A DNA stretch of 64,000 nt from Paenibacillus sp. FSL R5-0341 (GCF_037975235.1 NZ_CP150241.1:4464001-4528000); one strand, 5' to 3'. Numbered from the stretch's first letter, positions 26,379-34,832 are shown. Program-made: numbers and translations. The notes: a model not told the origin generated them from the letters alone.

Positions 26379-27341
26379 TTAACGACTGCGTAGCGAAGCA
26401 AGCACGTCTTCCATATCTTGCGGAATCGGAGCTGAAAATTCAAGGTATTCTCCCGTTGTTGGATGCACAAATCCAAGAATGGCCGCATGAAGAGCCTGTC
26501 CTTGCATTTTGATGCCTTTATTCCGTCCATAAGTTGGATCTCCTACAAGTGGGTGACCGATAAATTTCATGTGAACCCGGATCTGGTGGGTACGTCCTGT
26601 CTCCAGTTTCAACTCCAGCAAGGTATAGTCATTGATGCGCTCTGTAACGGTAAAATGCGTAACGGCATGTTTACTGTTGCGATCCGTGACTGTATACATT
26701 TTGCGGTCATTGGTATCACGTCCAATCGGTGCATCAACGGTCCCTTGATCATGGTTAAGATGACCATGAACGAGCGCGATATAACGTCTGTTCACCGTAT
26801 GGTCCTTCAACTGAGCAGCCAGTGATGCATGCGCACGATCGTTCTTGGCAGCCATAATTAGGCCGGACGTATCCTTATCGATGCGATGCACAATACCCGG
26901 GCGCAACTCTCCATTGATACCCGAAAGGTCTTTGCAGTGGTACATGAGTGCATTGACGAGTGTGCCAGACGTATGTCCTGGTGCAGGATGTACGACAAGA
27001 CCACGCTGTTTATTGATTACGATCAAATCGCTATCTTCATATACCACTTCCAGCGGAATATCTTCGGCAATGATCTCGACAGCGGCCGGTTCAGGAATCT
27101 GTAGTTCAATCAGATCACCTTCGGATAACTTGGCATTGGCTTTAACGACAGCGCCATTTACCGTAACTAATCCGTCTCCAATCCACAATTGAACTTGGGA
27201 GCGAGATACATTATCCACAGCTTCCGTAATATATTTATCGATTCGTTCTTTCTTATGTTCAGCGGCAACGGTCCATTCCATACGCTCATTGCCATTCATT
27301 AGTTCTTCATCGTTCATCTGTTCCTCATTCGGGTTACTCAT
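26379..27341 (-). CDS. RluA/RluD family 23S rRNA pseudouridine synthase
   Basis: This pseudouridine synthase has 320 residues. An N-terminal S4 RNA-binding domain (VSRSQVQLWIGDGLVTVNG) is followed by the catalytic domain with GIVHRIDKDTSGLIMAAK, whose RxDxxTSG holds the catalytic Asp, and GRTHQIRVHMKFIGHPLVGD. It matches YlyB of B. subtilis in both family and position next to lspA. I choose ATG 27341 because AAGGGA is nine bases upstream and it overlaps the lspA stop by eight bases. Longer starts run deep into lspA. In B. subtilis pyrR comes next; here about 8 kb of other genes intervene. Confidence 0.92.
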   Translation of the reverse strand: MSNPNEEQMNDEELMNGNERMEWTVAAEHKKERIDKYITEAVDNVSRSQVQLWIGDGLVTVNGAVVKANAKLSEGDLIELQIPEPAAVEIIAEDIPLEVVYEDSDLIVINKQRGLVVHPAPGHTSGTLVNALMYHCKDLSGINGELRPGIVHRIDKDTSGLIMAAKNDRAHASLAAQLKDHTVNRRYIALVHGHLNHDQGTVDAPIGRDTNDRKMYTVTDRNSKHAVTHFTVTERINDYTLLELKLETGRTHQIRVHMKFIGHPLVGDPTYGRNKGIKMQGQALHAAILGFVHPTTGEYLEFSAPIPQDMEDVLASLRSR

Positions 27342-27828
27342 GATGTTCATTCCCTTCAATCTTAGCGGCTGCTTTTTCGCGCCGTCCTTCAAGTAACGTC
27401 TCCACAATGATCAACGCTACACCGATGCAAATTGCCGAGTCGGCGATGTTGAAAATAGGGAACGTGTAACTTCCAAAATTAAGCTGTACAAAATCTACAA
27501 CTTCTCCGGTCAGTGCCCGGTCAAGGAAGTTGCCAATTGCTCCACCGAGCACCAAGCTAAGTGCCACAGGCAGCAATTTGTGCGGGGTATCTTTTACCTT
27601 TTGCAAATACCAAATCAAGGCAACGACCACAATCACCGTAACCACAATAAAGAACCAACGCTGGTCTTGCAGAATGCCAAAAGCTGCACCTGAGTTACGA
27701 TGTGATGTGATGACAAAGAAATTGCCGATAACCGGAATTTCTTCTCTGAGTTCCATCCGGGTTGCAATCAGGAACTTGGTTCCCTGATCCAATAGAAATA
27801 CGATAAAAGCGAGGATATAATACACCAC
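27334..27828 (-). CDS. lspA: Signal peptidase II (lipoprotein signal peptidase)
   Basis: LspA (164 aa) cleaves prolipoproteins before the lipidated cysteine. It has four membrane helices. The signature blocks HRNSGAAFGILQ, GGAIGNFLDRAL and FPIFNIADSAICIGV include the two catalytic Asp residues (NFLD and FNIAD). The start is GTG 27828 with GGAG about 12 bases upstream; the next GTG is equivalent. Lipoprotein substrates in this window include the solute-binding protein and the HlyD-like adaptor. A TACAAT -10 with a weak TGGACG -35 at 27891-27920 may serve it. Confidence 0.95.
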   Translation of the reverse strand: MVYYILAFIVFLLDQGTKFLIATRMELREEIPVIGNFFVITSHRNSGAAFGILQDQRWFFIVVTVIVVVALIWYLQKVKDTPHKLLPVALSLVLGGAIGNFLDRALTGEVVDFVQLNFGSYTFPIFNIADSAICIGVALIIVETLLEGRREKAAAKIEGNEHHE

Positions 27829-27890
27829 GTTTGTTTGTCACTCCGTTCTTGTCTTTTCCAAACGATACCAGGCTTACGCCAGACTTGTTT

Positions 27891-27920
27891 ATTGTAGCAC
27901 AGCTGTTTGGAAATCGTCCA
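27891..27920 (-). promoter_or_regulatory. Candidate promoter of lspA
   Basis: TGGACG (27915-27920), an 18-base spacer and TACAAT (27891-27896) lie on the minus strand 63 bases before lspA. The -35 matches consensus at four of six bases. Confidence 0.45.
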
Positions 27921-28048
27921 CGACGCGCTACATCGCAATCCTCATGGCAAAAACGATAACATTTCCCTTCTGTAATCTAGCCCTTAATGGCACATCCTAC
28001 AATAGAGTTAAAATCCGGATTCCAGACGAAAGCAGAAAGGGGAAAACC

Positions 28049-28786
28049 ATGTCACATTTTACTGCTAAACAACTGCAATTTTTACGTTCCCAACTGATAA
28101 GTGATAAGCACGATATTGAACATAGACTGTCGGAGAACGAACATTATGGCCTTGGAGACTCCCTCAAGCTACAGACAGGTGAATTATCACCGATTGATAA
28201 CCATCCTGGTGACATCGCCACCGAGGTGTATGAACGCGAGAAGGATATTTCCCTGCTGGAACACGATGAATTCCAATTGGAGCGTATCGATTCTGCACTG
28301 CACTCCATCGAAGAAGGGCATTATGGTACATGTGCAGTCTGCCAGCAACCCATCCCTTATGAACGCATGGAAGCTGTTCCCTATACGAAATATTGCAAAA
28401 AACATCAGCCGGAAACCGTCGTCTCTGAAAACCGCCCTGTAGAGGAAGAATTCCTTGCCCCGGCATTTGGCCGAACGAGTCTGGATGAACGGGATGACCA
28501 AAATGGCTTCGATGGTGAGGACACCTGGCAGATCGTTGAGAGCTGGGGTACATCGAACTCCCCAGCGATGGCTGAAGGACGTGATATTGACAGCTATGAC
28601 GTTATGGCCATTGAAGCCACAGATGAAGTGGAAGGTTGCGTTGAAGCGTACGAAAGCTTTGTAGCAACGGATATCTACGGTCATGACGTCTCCATCGTGC
28701 GTAATCGACAATATCGCCAGTACCTGGAAAACCGTGAAGGCGATGGTCTGTTAGAACCGGATATGGAGACAGATGACACGTATTAA
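28049..28786 (+). CDS. YteA/YlyA-type TraR/DksA zinc-finger protein
   Basis: The protein has 245 residues. A helical hairpin (ELSPIDNHPGDIATEVYERE) is followed by a TraR/DksA-type finger, then a long acidic tail ending near DMETDDTY. The finger is C-x2-C-x17-C-x2-H (CAVC ... YCKKH), with His as the fourth ligand instead of Cys. The overall sequence fits the Bacillus YteA sporulation-protein family. Its position beside lspA and ileS recalls ylyA, which in B. subtilis encodes a DksA-like regulator that modifies sigma-G RNA polymerase. Here the gene is on the opposite strand to its neighbours. Start ATG 28049 has AAAGGGGAA upstream; an ATG at 27944 adds unconserved residues. RNA-polymerase binding is inferred. 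Confidence 0.87.
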   Translation: MSHFTAKQLQFLRSQLISDKHDIEHRLSENEHYGLGDSLKLQTGELSPIDNHPGDIATEVYEREKDISLLEHDEFQLERIDSALHSIEEGHYGTCAVCQQPIPYERMEAVPYTKYCKKHQPETVVSENRPVEEEFLAPAFGRTSLDERDDQNGFDGEDTWQIVESWGTSNSPAMAEGRDIDSYDVMAIEATDEVEGCVEAYESFVATDIYGHDVSIVRNRQYRQYLENREGDGLLEPDMETDDTY

Positions 28787-28824
28787 TTGCATTTTGATAT
28801 CATTTGCTTTTTCCGCTTAATCGC

Positions 28825-29181
28825 TTAGTAGGTGTTCATATCTAGCTGTCGCTGCACAATGCGTACAATATCAGCGATGTAGTCTCCAACAATAGGAAGA
28901 TTGAGCGCCCCAAGCAGCTGTAAAACATAAATGATCGTTGCTGCGAAAAAGGTAAACCCAATTGCGATCCCCACACCTCTTGCGGCTCCAGACAACAGGT
29001 TCAATCCAATCAGTTTCCATGGCCTGTTCAGCAATTCCGTGTATTGCGCAATCCGGGAACGTTCCAGTTCATTAGCCAGACGATTAGTCAGGGTATGTAG
29101 CTCTTCGATTTTGTCATGTGAATTCAGATCATCTGATGTTGATGGTGAAGTGGATGCGGATTGCTTGTCTTGTTCGCTCAT
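28825..29181 (-). CDS. DUF5665-like single/two-pass membrane protein
   Basis: This is a 118-residue protein. A polar, Ser/Asp-rich N-terminus leads to a short coiled helix (EELHTLTNRLANELERSRIA), then the conserved QYTELLNRPWKLIGLNLLSG segment, a hydrophobic helix (GVGIAIGFTFFAATIIYVL) and a C-terminal amphipathic LPIVGDYIADIVRIVQ. This resembles the uncharacterised DUF5665 family of Firmicutes membrane proteins. ATG 29181 is the likeliest start with AAAGGA 12 bases upstream; a TTG at 29205 is possible. It lies between ileS and the YteA-like gene, and its role is unknown. Confidence 0.7.
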   Translation of the reverse strand: MSEQDKQSASTSPSTSDDLNSHDKIEELHTLTNRLANELERSRIAQYTELLNRPWKLIGLNLLSGAARGVGIAIGFTFFAATIIYVLQLLGALNLPIVGDYIADIVRIVQRQLDMNTY

Positions 29182-29244
29182 GTTTTGGTCAGTTCCTTTG
29201 ATCAATATAGATTGACTGCACTATAAAATCATTGCCCTTTTGCC

Positions 29245-29299
29245 TGAAAAACAAACGAGCCCAGAACCAGGGAATATGTCCCTGCCTCTGCGGCTCGTT
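29245..29299 (-). terminator. Terminator of ileS
   Basis: AACGAGCC/GGCTCGTT outer arms (29254-29261, 29292-29299) and CAGGGA/TCCCTG inner arms are followed on the minus strand by TTTGTTTTTC. It lies about 50 bases after the ileS stop. Confidence 0.85.
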
Positions 29300-29346
29300 A
29301 GTTTATACGCTATATTCTGTAAATATTGAATGTTACAAACTTCGAA

Positions 29347-32300
29347 TTACGCTTCGATGTAAATACCGATCGATTTGCCTCCGGCTTCAACACGTTCCAT
29401 GGACTCATTCGAGCCGAATGTAACTTCGGTTACGAGAACATTTTCACGCAATACATCATCAAACGCCTGAATAGCTTCCTGAAGGGATGCATCCACATCC
29501 AGCGTCAAACGTACTCTTTTCTCAATCGGCAAGTCCAGTCGTTTCCGGGTATCCTGCACAGCACGAACCACTTCACGGACCCAGCCTTCCTGTTCCAATG
29601 CTGGCGTGATTTCGGTATTAAGCGCCACCGTCAGACCATAACCTGACGCTGAAGCAAAGCCTGATTTGGCCTGTTTATCAACCAATAATTCTTCGCTCGT
29701 CACTTGCAGCTCTTCGCCTTCCGGTGAAACGATGTTCAGTACACCTTCCGAAACCACTTTACGCGTCTCATCGGCTGACATTCCCTTGAAGAAGTTTTGC
29801 AGGAATCCTACGTTTTTACCGTATTTCTTACCTGCAACTTTCAGGTTCAGCTTCAATGTAAAGTCAACGAATTCCGCATCATTATGCTCGGTACGGATTC
29901 CTTTTACATTGATCTCTTCCTTGATGATCTCTTCATAACTTGCCAGGTCAAAGCCTTTATCCAGGGAAACAATCAATTCGGACAGTGGCTGACGTGTCTT
30001 GATGCCTGTTTCGTTACGAACGTTACGAGCAAGTTCGACCACGCGGCGAGCCGTCTCCATATCCTGTTCCAGTCCTGCATCAATCAGCGCTTCATTCGCT
30101 ACCGGATAGTCTTCCATGTGCACACTCTCACCTGTTGCAAGGTTCAGATAGATGTCTTCTGCCAGCATCGGTGTGAACGGAGCAACCAGCTTCGCAGTAG
30201 TCACCAGTACCTCAGTCAACGTACGGTAAGCATCCAGTTTATCCTCTGTCAGGCCACTTCCCCAGAACCGGTCACGGGAACGACGGATATACCAGTTACT
30301 CAACTCATCGACAAATGCTTCAATCGCTTTGGAAGAGTTCAGATAGTCATTAACCAGCAACGCTTTTTCTACAACCAGGATCAGGCTGTTCAGTCTCGAC
30401 AGAATCCAGCGATCCAGCTTGTGTGCGGACAGTTGGAACGGATGTTCCTGTGGATCAAATCCATCAATAGTAGCATAAAGCGTCAGGAATGCATGGGTGT
30501 TGACCAGCGTATCCACCATTTTGGATTTGGCTTCGCCTACGATCCCTTTGGAGAAACGTTTGCTGTTCCACGGTGCACTGTCAGACAACAAAGCCCAGCG
30601 GAATGCATCAGTACCGTATTCTTCAATTACTTCCCAAGGATCGATAACGTTACCTTTGGATTTGGACATCTTCTGTCCGTTCTCGTCGAGAACGTGACCT
30701 GTAGCCATAACCGCTTTGTAAGGCGCTTTGCCTGTCAAAAGGGTAGAAACCGCCAGCAAGCTGTAGAACCAGCCACGTGTCTGGTCAATCCCCTCACAGA
30801 TCATATCTGCAGGATATTGCTGTTCAAATACTTCTTTATTTTCAAACGGATAGTGTTGCTGGGCAAACGGCATGGAGCCGCTGTCGAACCAGACATCGAT
30901 CACTTCCGGTGTACGTTTCATTTCATATTTGCCACAAGAGCTCATGACTTTAACGTCATCCACATATGGTTTATGCAATTCAAGATTCTCAGGCACGTCG
31001 CCTACCGCACGAGCACGCAATTCAGCAATGCTGTGTGGAGCAAATTGTTCGCCAGTCTCCTCACACACCCAAATGTTCAGCGGTGTTCCCCAATAACGAT
31101 CACGGCTGATGTTCCAATCCACCAGATCCTCAAGGAACTTCCCGAAGCGACCTTCACGAACATGACCCGGGTACCAATTCACTTCACTATTGTTAGCAAT
31201 CAGTTGGTCCTTGATGGCTGTCGTTTGGATAAACCAGCTGTCCATTGCATAGTACAGAAGCGGTGTATCACAACGCCAGCAGAATGGATAGCTGTGCTCA
31301 TATTTTTCTTTGCTGAACAACCGTCCATTCTCGGAAAGATATCTCACGATATCAATATCACAATCCTTCACGAAACGTCCGGCAAAATCAGTAACCTCAG
31401 CCACAAATTTACCTTCCAGGTCCACCATGTTCACAAAGCTGATCCCATTCTCACGGCATACACGGTAGTCATCTTCACCATGGGCAGGAGCCATGTGTAC
31501 GATACCCGTACCACTTGCATCCGTTACAAAGCCTGCACCCAGGATGATGTTGGCTTTCTCAGCCTGTACGTAGTTGAACGGAGGATCATACGTTTTGCCG
31601 ACGAGGTCGGCACCTTTCAGTGCTCCAATGATCTCATACTCACCTTTGGCATCTTTCATGACTTTCTCAACCAGATTGGTTGCCATGATGTACACTTCAT
31701 CACCTTGACGAACACGGGAGTAGTCCATATCCGGATTCACCGCAAGTGCAACGTGTGAAGGCAGTGTCCAAGGTGTTGTCGTCCAAGCGAGTACAAACTC
31801 ACCGCTGTCATTCAGTTTGAATTTCGCTGTAGCACTCAAGTCTTTGACGTCTTTGTACCCTTGTGCAACTTCATGGGAACTCAGTGTCGTCTGACAAGAA
31901 GGACAATACGGGCTCACACGGTGACCCCGATACAGCAGTCCTTTCTCGTGGATCGTCGCCAGGATGTTCCATACACTCTCGATGTAGTTGTTATCAAGGG
32001 TGATATACGGGTTATCCATATCCGTCCAATATCCGATACCTTCGGTCAGATCACGCCATTGTTGCTCATATTCGAATACGCTCGCTTTACATTCGTTAAT
32101 GAATTTCTCCACGCCGTAGTCTTCGATTTCCCACTTGTGGGAGATGCCGAGCTTCTTCTGCACACCTAATTCTACAGGCAGACCATGTGTATCCCAGCCC
32201 GCTTTACGAACGACACGGTACCCCTTCATCGTGTTATACCGTCCAACGAAATCCTTGATTACGCGTCCCAGTACGTGACCGATATGCGGTTTTCCGTTCG

Positions 32301-32445
32301 CTGTAGGCGGCCCTTCATAAAATACGAAGTTTGGCTTGCCCTCCCGGTTTTCAATGGATCGTTTGAATGTATTCTCCGTTTTCCATTTATCTAACACACG
32401 TAATTCTCTGGCGCGTGCCTTCTCTTTGACGTCAACTCGTTGCAT
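29347..32445 (-). CDS. ileS: Isoleucyl-tRNA synthetase, long (type 2-like)
   Basis: IleS (1032 aa) charges tRNA-Ile. The class I motifs are GKPHIGH (HIGH at 54-57) and KMSKSKGN (Lys 592). The editing CP1 domain with WTTTPWTLPSHVALAV and the long C-terminal anticodon and helical region are present. The length and the opening YEGPPTANGKPHIGHVLGR fit the eukaryote-like type 2 IleS rather than the shorter (about 920 aa) B. subtilis type. Type 2 enzymes tend to tolerate mupirocin, but the canonical HIGH argues against the hyper-resistant variant with an altered motif. I use ATG 32445 because AAGGAAAG lies nine bases upstream; TTG 32454 overlaps that site. It is controlled by a T-box leader, but about 580 bases with GC-rich tandem repeats separate leader and gene. 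Confidence 0.96.
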   Translation of the reverse strand: MQRVDVKEKARARELRVLDKWKTENTFKRSIENREGKPNFVFYEGPPTANGKPHIGHVLGRVIKDFVGRYNTMKGYRVVRKAGWDTHGLPVELGVQKKLGISHKWEIEDYGVEKFINECKASVFEYEQQWRDLTEGIGYWTDMDNPYITLDNNYIESVWNILATIHEKGLLYRGHRVSPYCPSCQTTLSSHEVAQGYKDVKDLSATAKFKLNDSGEFVLAWTTTPWTLPSHVALAVNPDMDYSRVRQGDEVYIMATNLVEKVMKDAKGEYEIIGALKGADLVGKTYDPPFNYVQAEKANIILGAGFVTDASGTGIVHMAPAHGEDDYRVCRENGISFVNMVDLEGKFVAEVTDFAGRFVKDCDIDIVRYLSENGRLFSKEKYEHSYPFCWRCDTPLLYYAMDSWFIQTTAIKDQLIANNSEVNWYPGHVREGRFGKFLEDLVDWNISRDRYWGTPLNIWVCEETGEQFAPHSIAELRARAVGDVPENLELHKPYVDDVKVMSSCGKYEMKRTPEVIDVWFDSGSMPFAQQHYPFENKEVFEQQYPADMICEGIDQTRGWFYSLLAVSTLLTGKAPYKAVMATGHVLDENGQKMSKSKGNVIDPWEVIEEYGTDAFRWALLSDSAPWNSKRFSKGIVGEAKSKMVDTLVNTHAFLTLYATIDGFDPQEHPFQLSAHKLDRWILSRLNSLILVVEKALLVNDYLNSSKAIEAFVDELSNWYIRRSRDRFWGSGLTEDKLDAYRTLTEVLVTTAKLVAPFTPMLAEDIYLNLATGESVHMEDYPVANEALIDAGLEQDMETARRVVELARNVRNETGIKTRQPLSELIVSLDKGFDLASYEEIIKEEINVKGIRTEHNDAEFVDFTLKLNLKVAGKKYGKNVGFLQNFFKGMSADETRKVVSEGVLNIVSPEGEELQVTSEELLVDKQAKSGFASASGYGLTVALNTEITPALEQEGWVREVVRAVQDTRKRLDLPIEKRVRLTLDVDASLQEAIQAFDDVLRENVLVTEVTFGSNESMERVEAGGKSIGIYIEA

Positions 32446-32475
32446 GATGATCAACTTTCCTTTCTTTGGTTAGAT

Positions 32476-32490
32476 TGTGGACCGTCCACA
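32476..32490 (-). other. Small perfect hairpin near the ileS start
   Basis: TGTGGA/TCCACA with a three-base loop lies about 30 bases before the ileS ATG in the transcript. It could affect translation initiation. Confidence 0.4.
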
Positions 32491-32685
32491 AAAAGCGTTT
32501 CAATCCCCCTAAATCCCCCTTGCCAAGGGGGACCCCATAGGCGCTCCGCCCTCTGGACACCCGGGATGGGTTGTCGTTGGTGGAACAGTGGCGCTTATGG
32601 GCAAGGGCTGGATGTGCGTAGTGGCGGCCATTTTGCGGCTGTTCCCTGCGTGAACGCCGCATGGCCTTACCGCGAGGCGGGTGTT
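32491..32685. other. GC-rich untranslated stretch between repeats and ileS
   Basis: The region contains a near-perfect palindrome TCCCCCTTG/CAAGGGGGA (32514-32532) and GC-rich sequence partly like the adjoining tandem repeat. Short frames exist in several phases, but none has a ribosome site or protein-like composition. I see no gene. Confidence 0.5.
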
Positions 32686-33013
32686 GCCGGGTGCTTCGCT
32701 TCCCCGGCGGGTGGCTCTCTCCTTGAGGTCCCTTCGGGCCTCATGGACGTTTGCCTTGGCGAAACCCTTGTGCCGGGTGCTTCGCTCTCCCGGCGGGTGG
32801 CTCTCTCCTTGAGGTCCCTGCGGCCCTCATGGACGTTCGCCTTGGCGAAACCCGTGTGCCGAGCGCTTCGCTCTCCCGGCGGGTGGCTCTCTCCTTGAGG
32901 TCCCTGCGGCCCTCATGGACGTTCGCCTTGGCGAAACCCGTGTGCCGAGCGCTTCGCTCTCCCGGCGGGGGCTCTCTCCATGAGGTCCCTGCGGCCCTCA
33001 TGAACGTTCGCCT
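32686..33013. repeat. 86-bp GC-rich tandem repeat, nearly four copies
   Basis: Units begin at GCCG(G/A)G 32686, 32772, 32858 and 32944, a regular 86-base period. The second to fourth are almost identical and the first is more diverged. Each contains GCTTCGCT, CCCGGCGGG, TCTCTCCTTGAGGTCCCT, GCGGCCCTCATGGACG and GCCTTGGCGAAACCC. The last unit is cut off within GTTCGCCTT. An 86-base unit shifts reading frame each time, so it is not built to encode protein. There are no spacers, so it is not CRISPR. It lies inside the ileS leader transcript. Confidence 0.93.
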
Positions 33014-33024
33014 TTTTTGGACAC

Positions 33025-33055
33025 AAAAAAACCCCGTCCCTGGAAAGGGACGAGG
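33025..33055 (-). terminator. T-box-controlled terminator
   Basis: A GC-rich stem CCTCGTCCCT/AGGGACGGGG followed by seven U lies directly downstream of the T-box sequence. It is the off-state structure of the ileS leader. Confidence 0.92.
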
Positions 33056-33345
33056 CTATACTCGCGTTACCACCCTAATTCTGTTCATCACAAACCACAT
33101 CCAGGCAAGCCTGGGTATGCTCTGTCATCAACAGCGCTTATGCCCCGCTATACTACCGCAGGGTGCCGTTATAACGTACGGCTTACGGTTCGGCTTACAC
33201 ACGGCAATCACGATCACCGCTTCAGCGTCACTTCTCCGGGGAGATATTCGGCTATAACTCATCCATTGGTTTGCACCAACCACCAACTCTCTGAGGGATG
33301 AGATCATAACGTACTGAACCCGTCATGGAATCACTATTCATTATG
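33025..33345 (-). promoter_or_regulatory. T-box riboswitch (isoleucine) of ileS
   Basis: The leader senses uncharged tRNA-Ile and blocks a terminator. The T-box sequence AGGGTGGTAACGCGAG is exact at 33061-33076. It is followed by the terminator CCTCGTCCC/GGGACGGGG with a U7 run (33025-33055). Upstream, AGAGAGTTGGTGG and GGTGCAAACC are the conserved stem I elements, and GAATATCTCC offers ATC as specifier codon (33243-33245), matching Ile. The charged state of tRNA-Ile thus sets readthrough into ileS. Confidence 0.95.
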
Positions 33346-33351
33346 AATATA

Positions 33352-33380
33352 GTTATAGCCTCTTTGCAGACAAAAGTCAA
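33352..33380 (-). promoter_or_regulatory. Sigma-A promoter of the ileS T-box leader
   Basis: TTGACT (33375-33380), a 17-base spacer and TATAAC (33352-33357) lie on the minus strand, starting 13 bases past the divIVA stop. The transcript would begin near 33345. Confidence 0.8.
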
Positions 33381-33392
33381 CCAGGCGACAGA

Positions 33393-33902
33393 CTAATAAA
33401 TTTCTTTCATCTCCCGCTCACGGTCACGCACTTCCTGCTCCCGGCTCTCAAGCACTTCCCAACCATCCTGAGTCAACAGTTCAAGCTGCGCTTCAACAAG
33501 CGTGCGGAAACGGGCACGATAAATCGATGCCTGCTTTTTCAGTTCTTCCACTTCCAAAGCAATTTTACGTGATTTGCCCAACGATTCGTTCACGATCCGG
33601 TCTGCATTTTTCTCTGCTTCCTTCACGATCAACTGCGCTTCTTTCTTCGCATTATTCTTCACATCATCAGCAGCTTCCTGCGCAATGATGATCGTTTTGC
33701 TAAGCGTTTCTTCAATCGTGGCAAAATGATCCAGCTTTTCCTGAACGGACAGCAACTGATTGCTCAGCTCTTTGTTCTCGCGAATGACGCCTTCGTAATC
33801 TTTGATGACTTGATCCAGGAATTCATTGACTTCATCCTCGTCATACCCGCGCAAACGTCGGGAAAATTCCTTGTTGTGTATGTCCAGCGGCGTTAATGGC
33901 AT
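33393..33902 (-). CDS. divIVA: DivIVA, pole and septum coiled-coil protein
   Basis: DivIVA (169 aa) binds curved membrane at septa and poles and recruits division or sporulation proteins. The N-terminal lipid-binding domain reads MPLTPLDIHNKEFSRRLRGY, with the Phe-Arg tip conserved, then DEDEVNEFLDQVIKDYE. The rest is a long coiled coil (about 30-145) ending in a charged tail. ATG 33902 is chosen because AGGAGGTG lies seven bases upstream; a GTG at 33911 overlaps that site. It is last in the ylm-divIVA group with no terminator before the ileS promoter. Confidence 0.95.
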   Translation of the reverse strand: MPLTPLDIHNKEFSRRLRGYDEDEVNEFLDQVIKDYEGVIRENKELSNQLLSVQEKLDHFATIEETLSKTIIIAQEAADDVKNNAKKEAQLIVKEAEKNADRIVNESLGKSRKIALEVEELKKQASIYRARFRTLVEAQLELLTQDGWEVLESREQEVRDREREMKEIY

Positions 33903-34049
33903 GCTGTCCACCTCCTGTTAAAGTTCCTTCCCGTCCAGAGAAGGTTTGCAGCATAAAGCTTTGACTTAATGTATATCGGATACACCTCGTAATTTTTACA
34001 CCTTTATGATAAACATTTCGACAAGAAAGCCAATTTTCCTGCAACAGAA

Positions 34050-34832
34050 TCAGGCAAATTTGCCGATTTTCACTCGGCAACGCCCTTTTTTAGTCATCCC
34101 ATCCTGTTCCATAACCTTGAAACGGCCAAATCCCTGTATGGATACGACATCACCCGCTTTTAGCGATTTGGAGGGATCTTCCTCAACTTTCCAGTTCACA
34201 CGGCAGCGACCAGCTTTGATCGGCACCAGCACTTTACTGCGACTAAGCCGATACACATCTGCACAGATTCCATCCAAACGAAGCGAAGCGACCGTAATGT
34301 CCATTGTCTCCAGTTTACTCTCTGACCATCGCATCTGATCCAAAGGAAGTAACTCTGTGAACACATGTAACCGATGCACCTGATTCAGTTGAAGCGATAA
34401 AAAAGCGCCGGTTTCCGCCGCCACCACTGTATGGCAACCGTCCTCCAGCACTTGGATATCCCCGATCTTTCCACGTTTCATCCCAAGCCCGAGCAGGGAA
34501 CCCATGTAGTCCCCATGCTCCAGCTCCGAGATTTTCTGATTATCAGACGTGATACTCAGCACCTGCATACCCATATCCTCATCATCCAGATACATATAAT
34601 CAGGTGCAACCAACGCACGCTTGCGCTCAGCAGCCTCGTAACCACCATCCAGACGAATCTGAACATCATTACGTCGATTGGCAAGAGTTTGTAAAATAAA
34701 AACCTGTCTTGGGTCAAGAAAGTCAGTTAGCTTCATATCATGATACTTGCCTGCCCGCTCAACCCAATCCGAAGCTTTATCTACGAAATCTCGCTCATCA
34801 TGGCTAAAATGTTCGTAAATTTCACCGCTCAT
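34050..34832 (-). CDS. ylmH: YlmH, S4-domain RNA-binding protein
   Basis: The protein has 260 residues with an N-terminal YlmH/photosystem-II S4-like alpha/beta domain (LTDFLDPRQVFILQTLANRR, RALVAPDYM). The C-terminal S4 domain (SLRLDGICADVYRLSRSKVL, KAGDVVSIQGFGRFKV) binds RNA. Homologues bind stalled large ribosomal subunits and act in ribosome-associated quality control alongside RqcP. It sits between ylmG and divIVA exactly as in B. subtilis. Confidence 0.93.
   Translation of the reverse strand: MSGEIYEHFSHDERDFVDKASDWVERAGKYHDMKLTDFLDPRQVFILQTLANRRNDVQIRLDGGYEAAERKRALVAPDYMYLDDEDMGMQVLSITSDNQKISELEHGDYMGSLLGLGMKRGKIGDIQVLEDGCHTVVAAETGAFLSLQLNQVHRLHVFTELLPLDQMRWSESKLETMDITVASLRLDGICADVYRLSRSKVLVPIKAGRCRVNWKVEEDPSKSLKAGDVVSIQGFGRFKVMEQDGMTKKGRCRVKIGKFA

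Noticed and set aside
29797-31758. Open plus-strand frame of 653 codons antisense to ileS
   Set aside because: It lies wholly inside ileS, has no ribosome site, and its His/Cys/Phe-rich composition is that of a shadow frame.
32514-32532. Palindrome TCCCCCTTG/CAAGGGGGA as a terminator before ileS
   Set aside because: There is no U-run on the minus strand, the loop is too short for the full stem, and a terminator here would silence ileS downstream of its T-box.
32686-33013. CRISPR array
   Set aside because: Units are contiguous with no spacers, are longer than CRISPR repeats, and no cas genes are present.
32741-33257. Frames on both strands through the 86-bp repeats (86 and 168 codons)
   Set aside because: The repeat period shifts frame each unit, and the peptides are just translations of the repeat and the T-box. 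No ribosome site is present.
34055-34080. Hairpin at the ylmH stop as a terminator
   Set aside because: The TTGCCGA/TCGGCAA stem lies within the last codons of ylmH and lacks a U-run.
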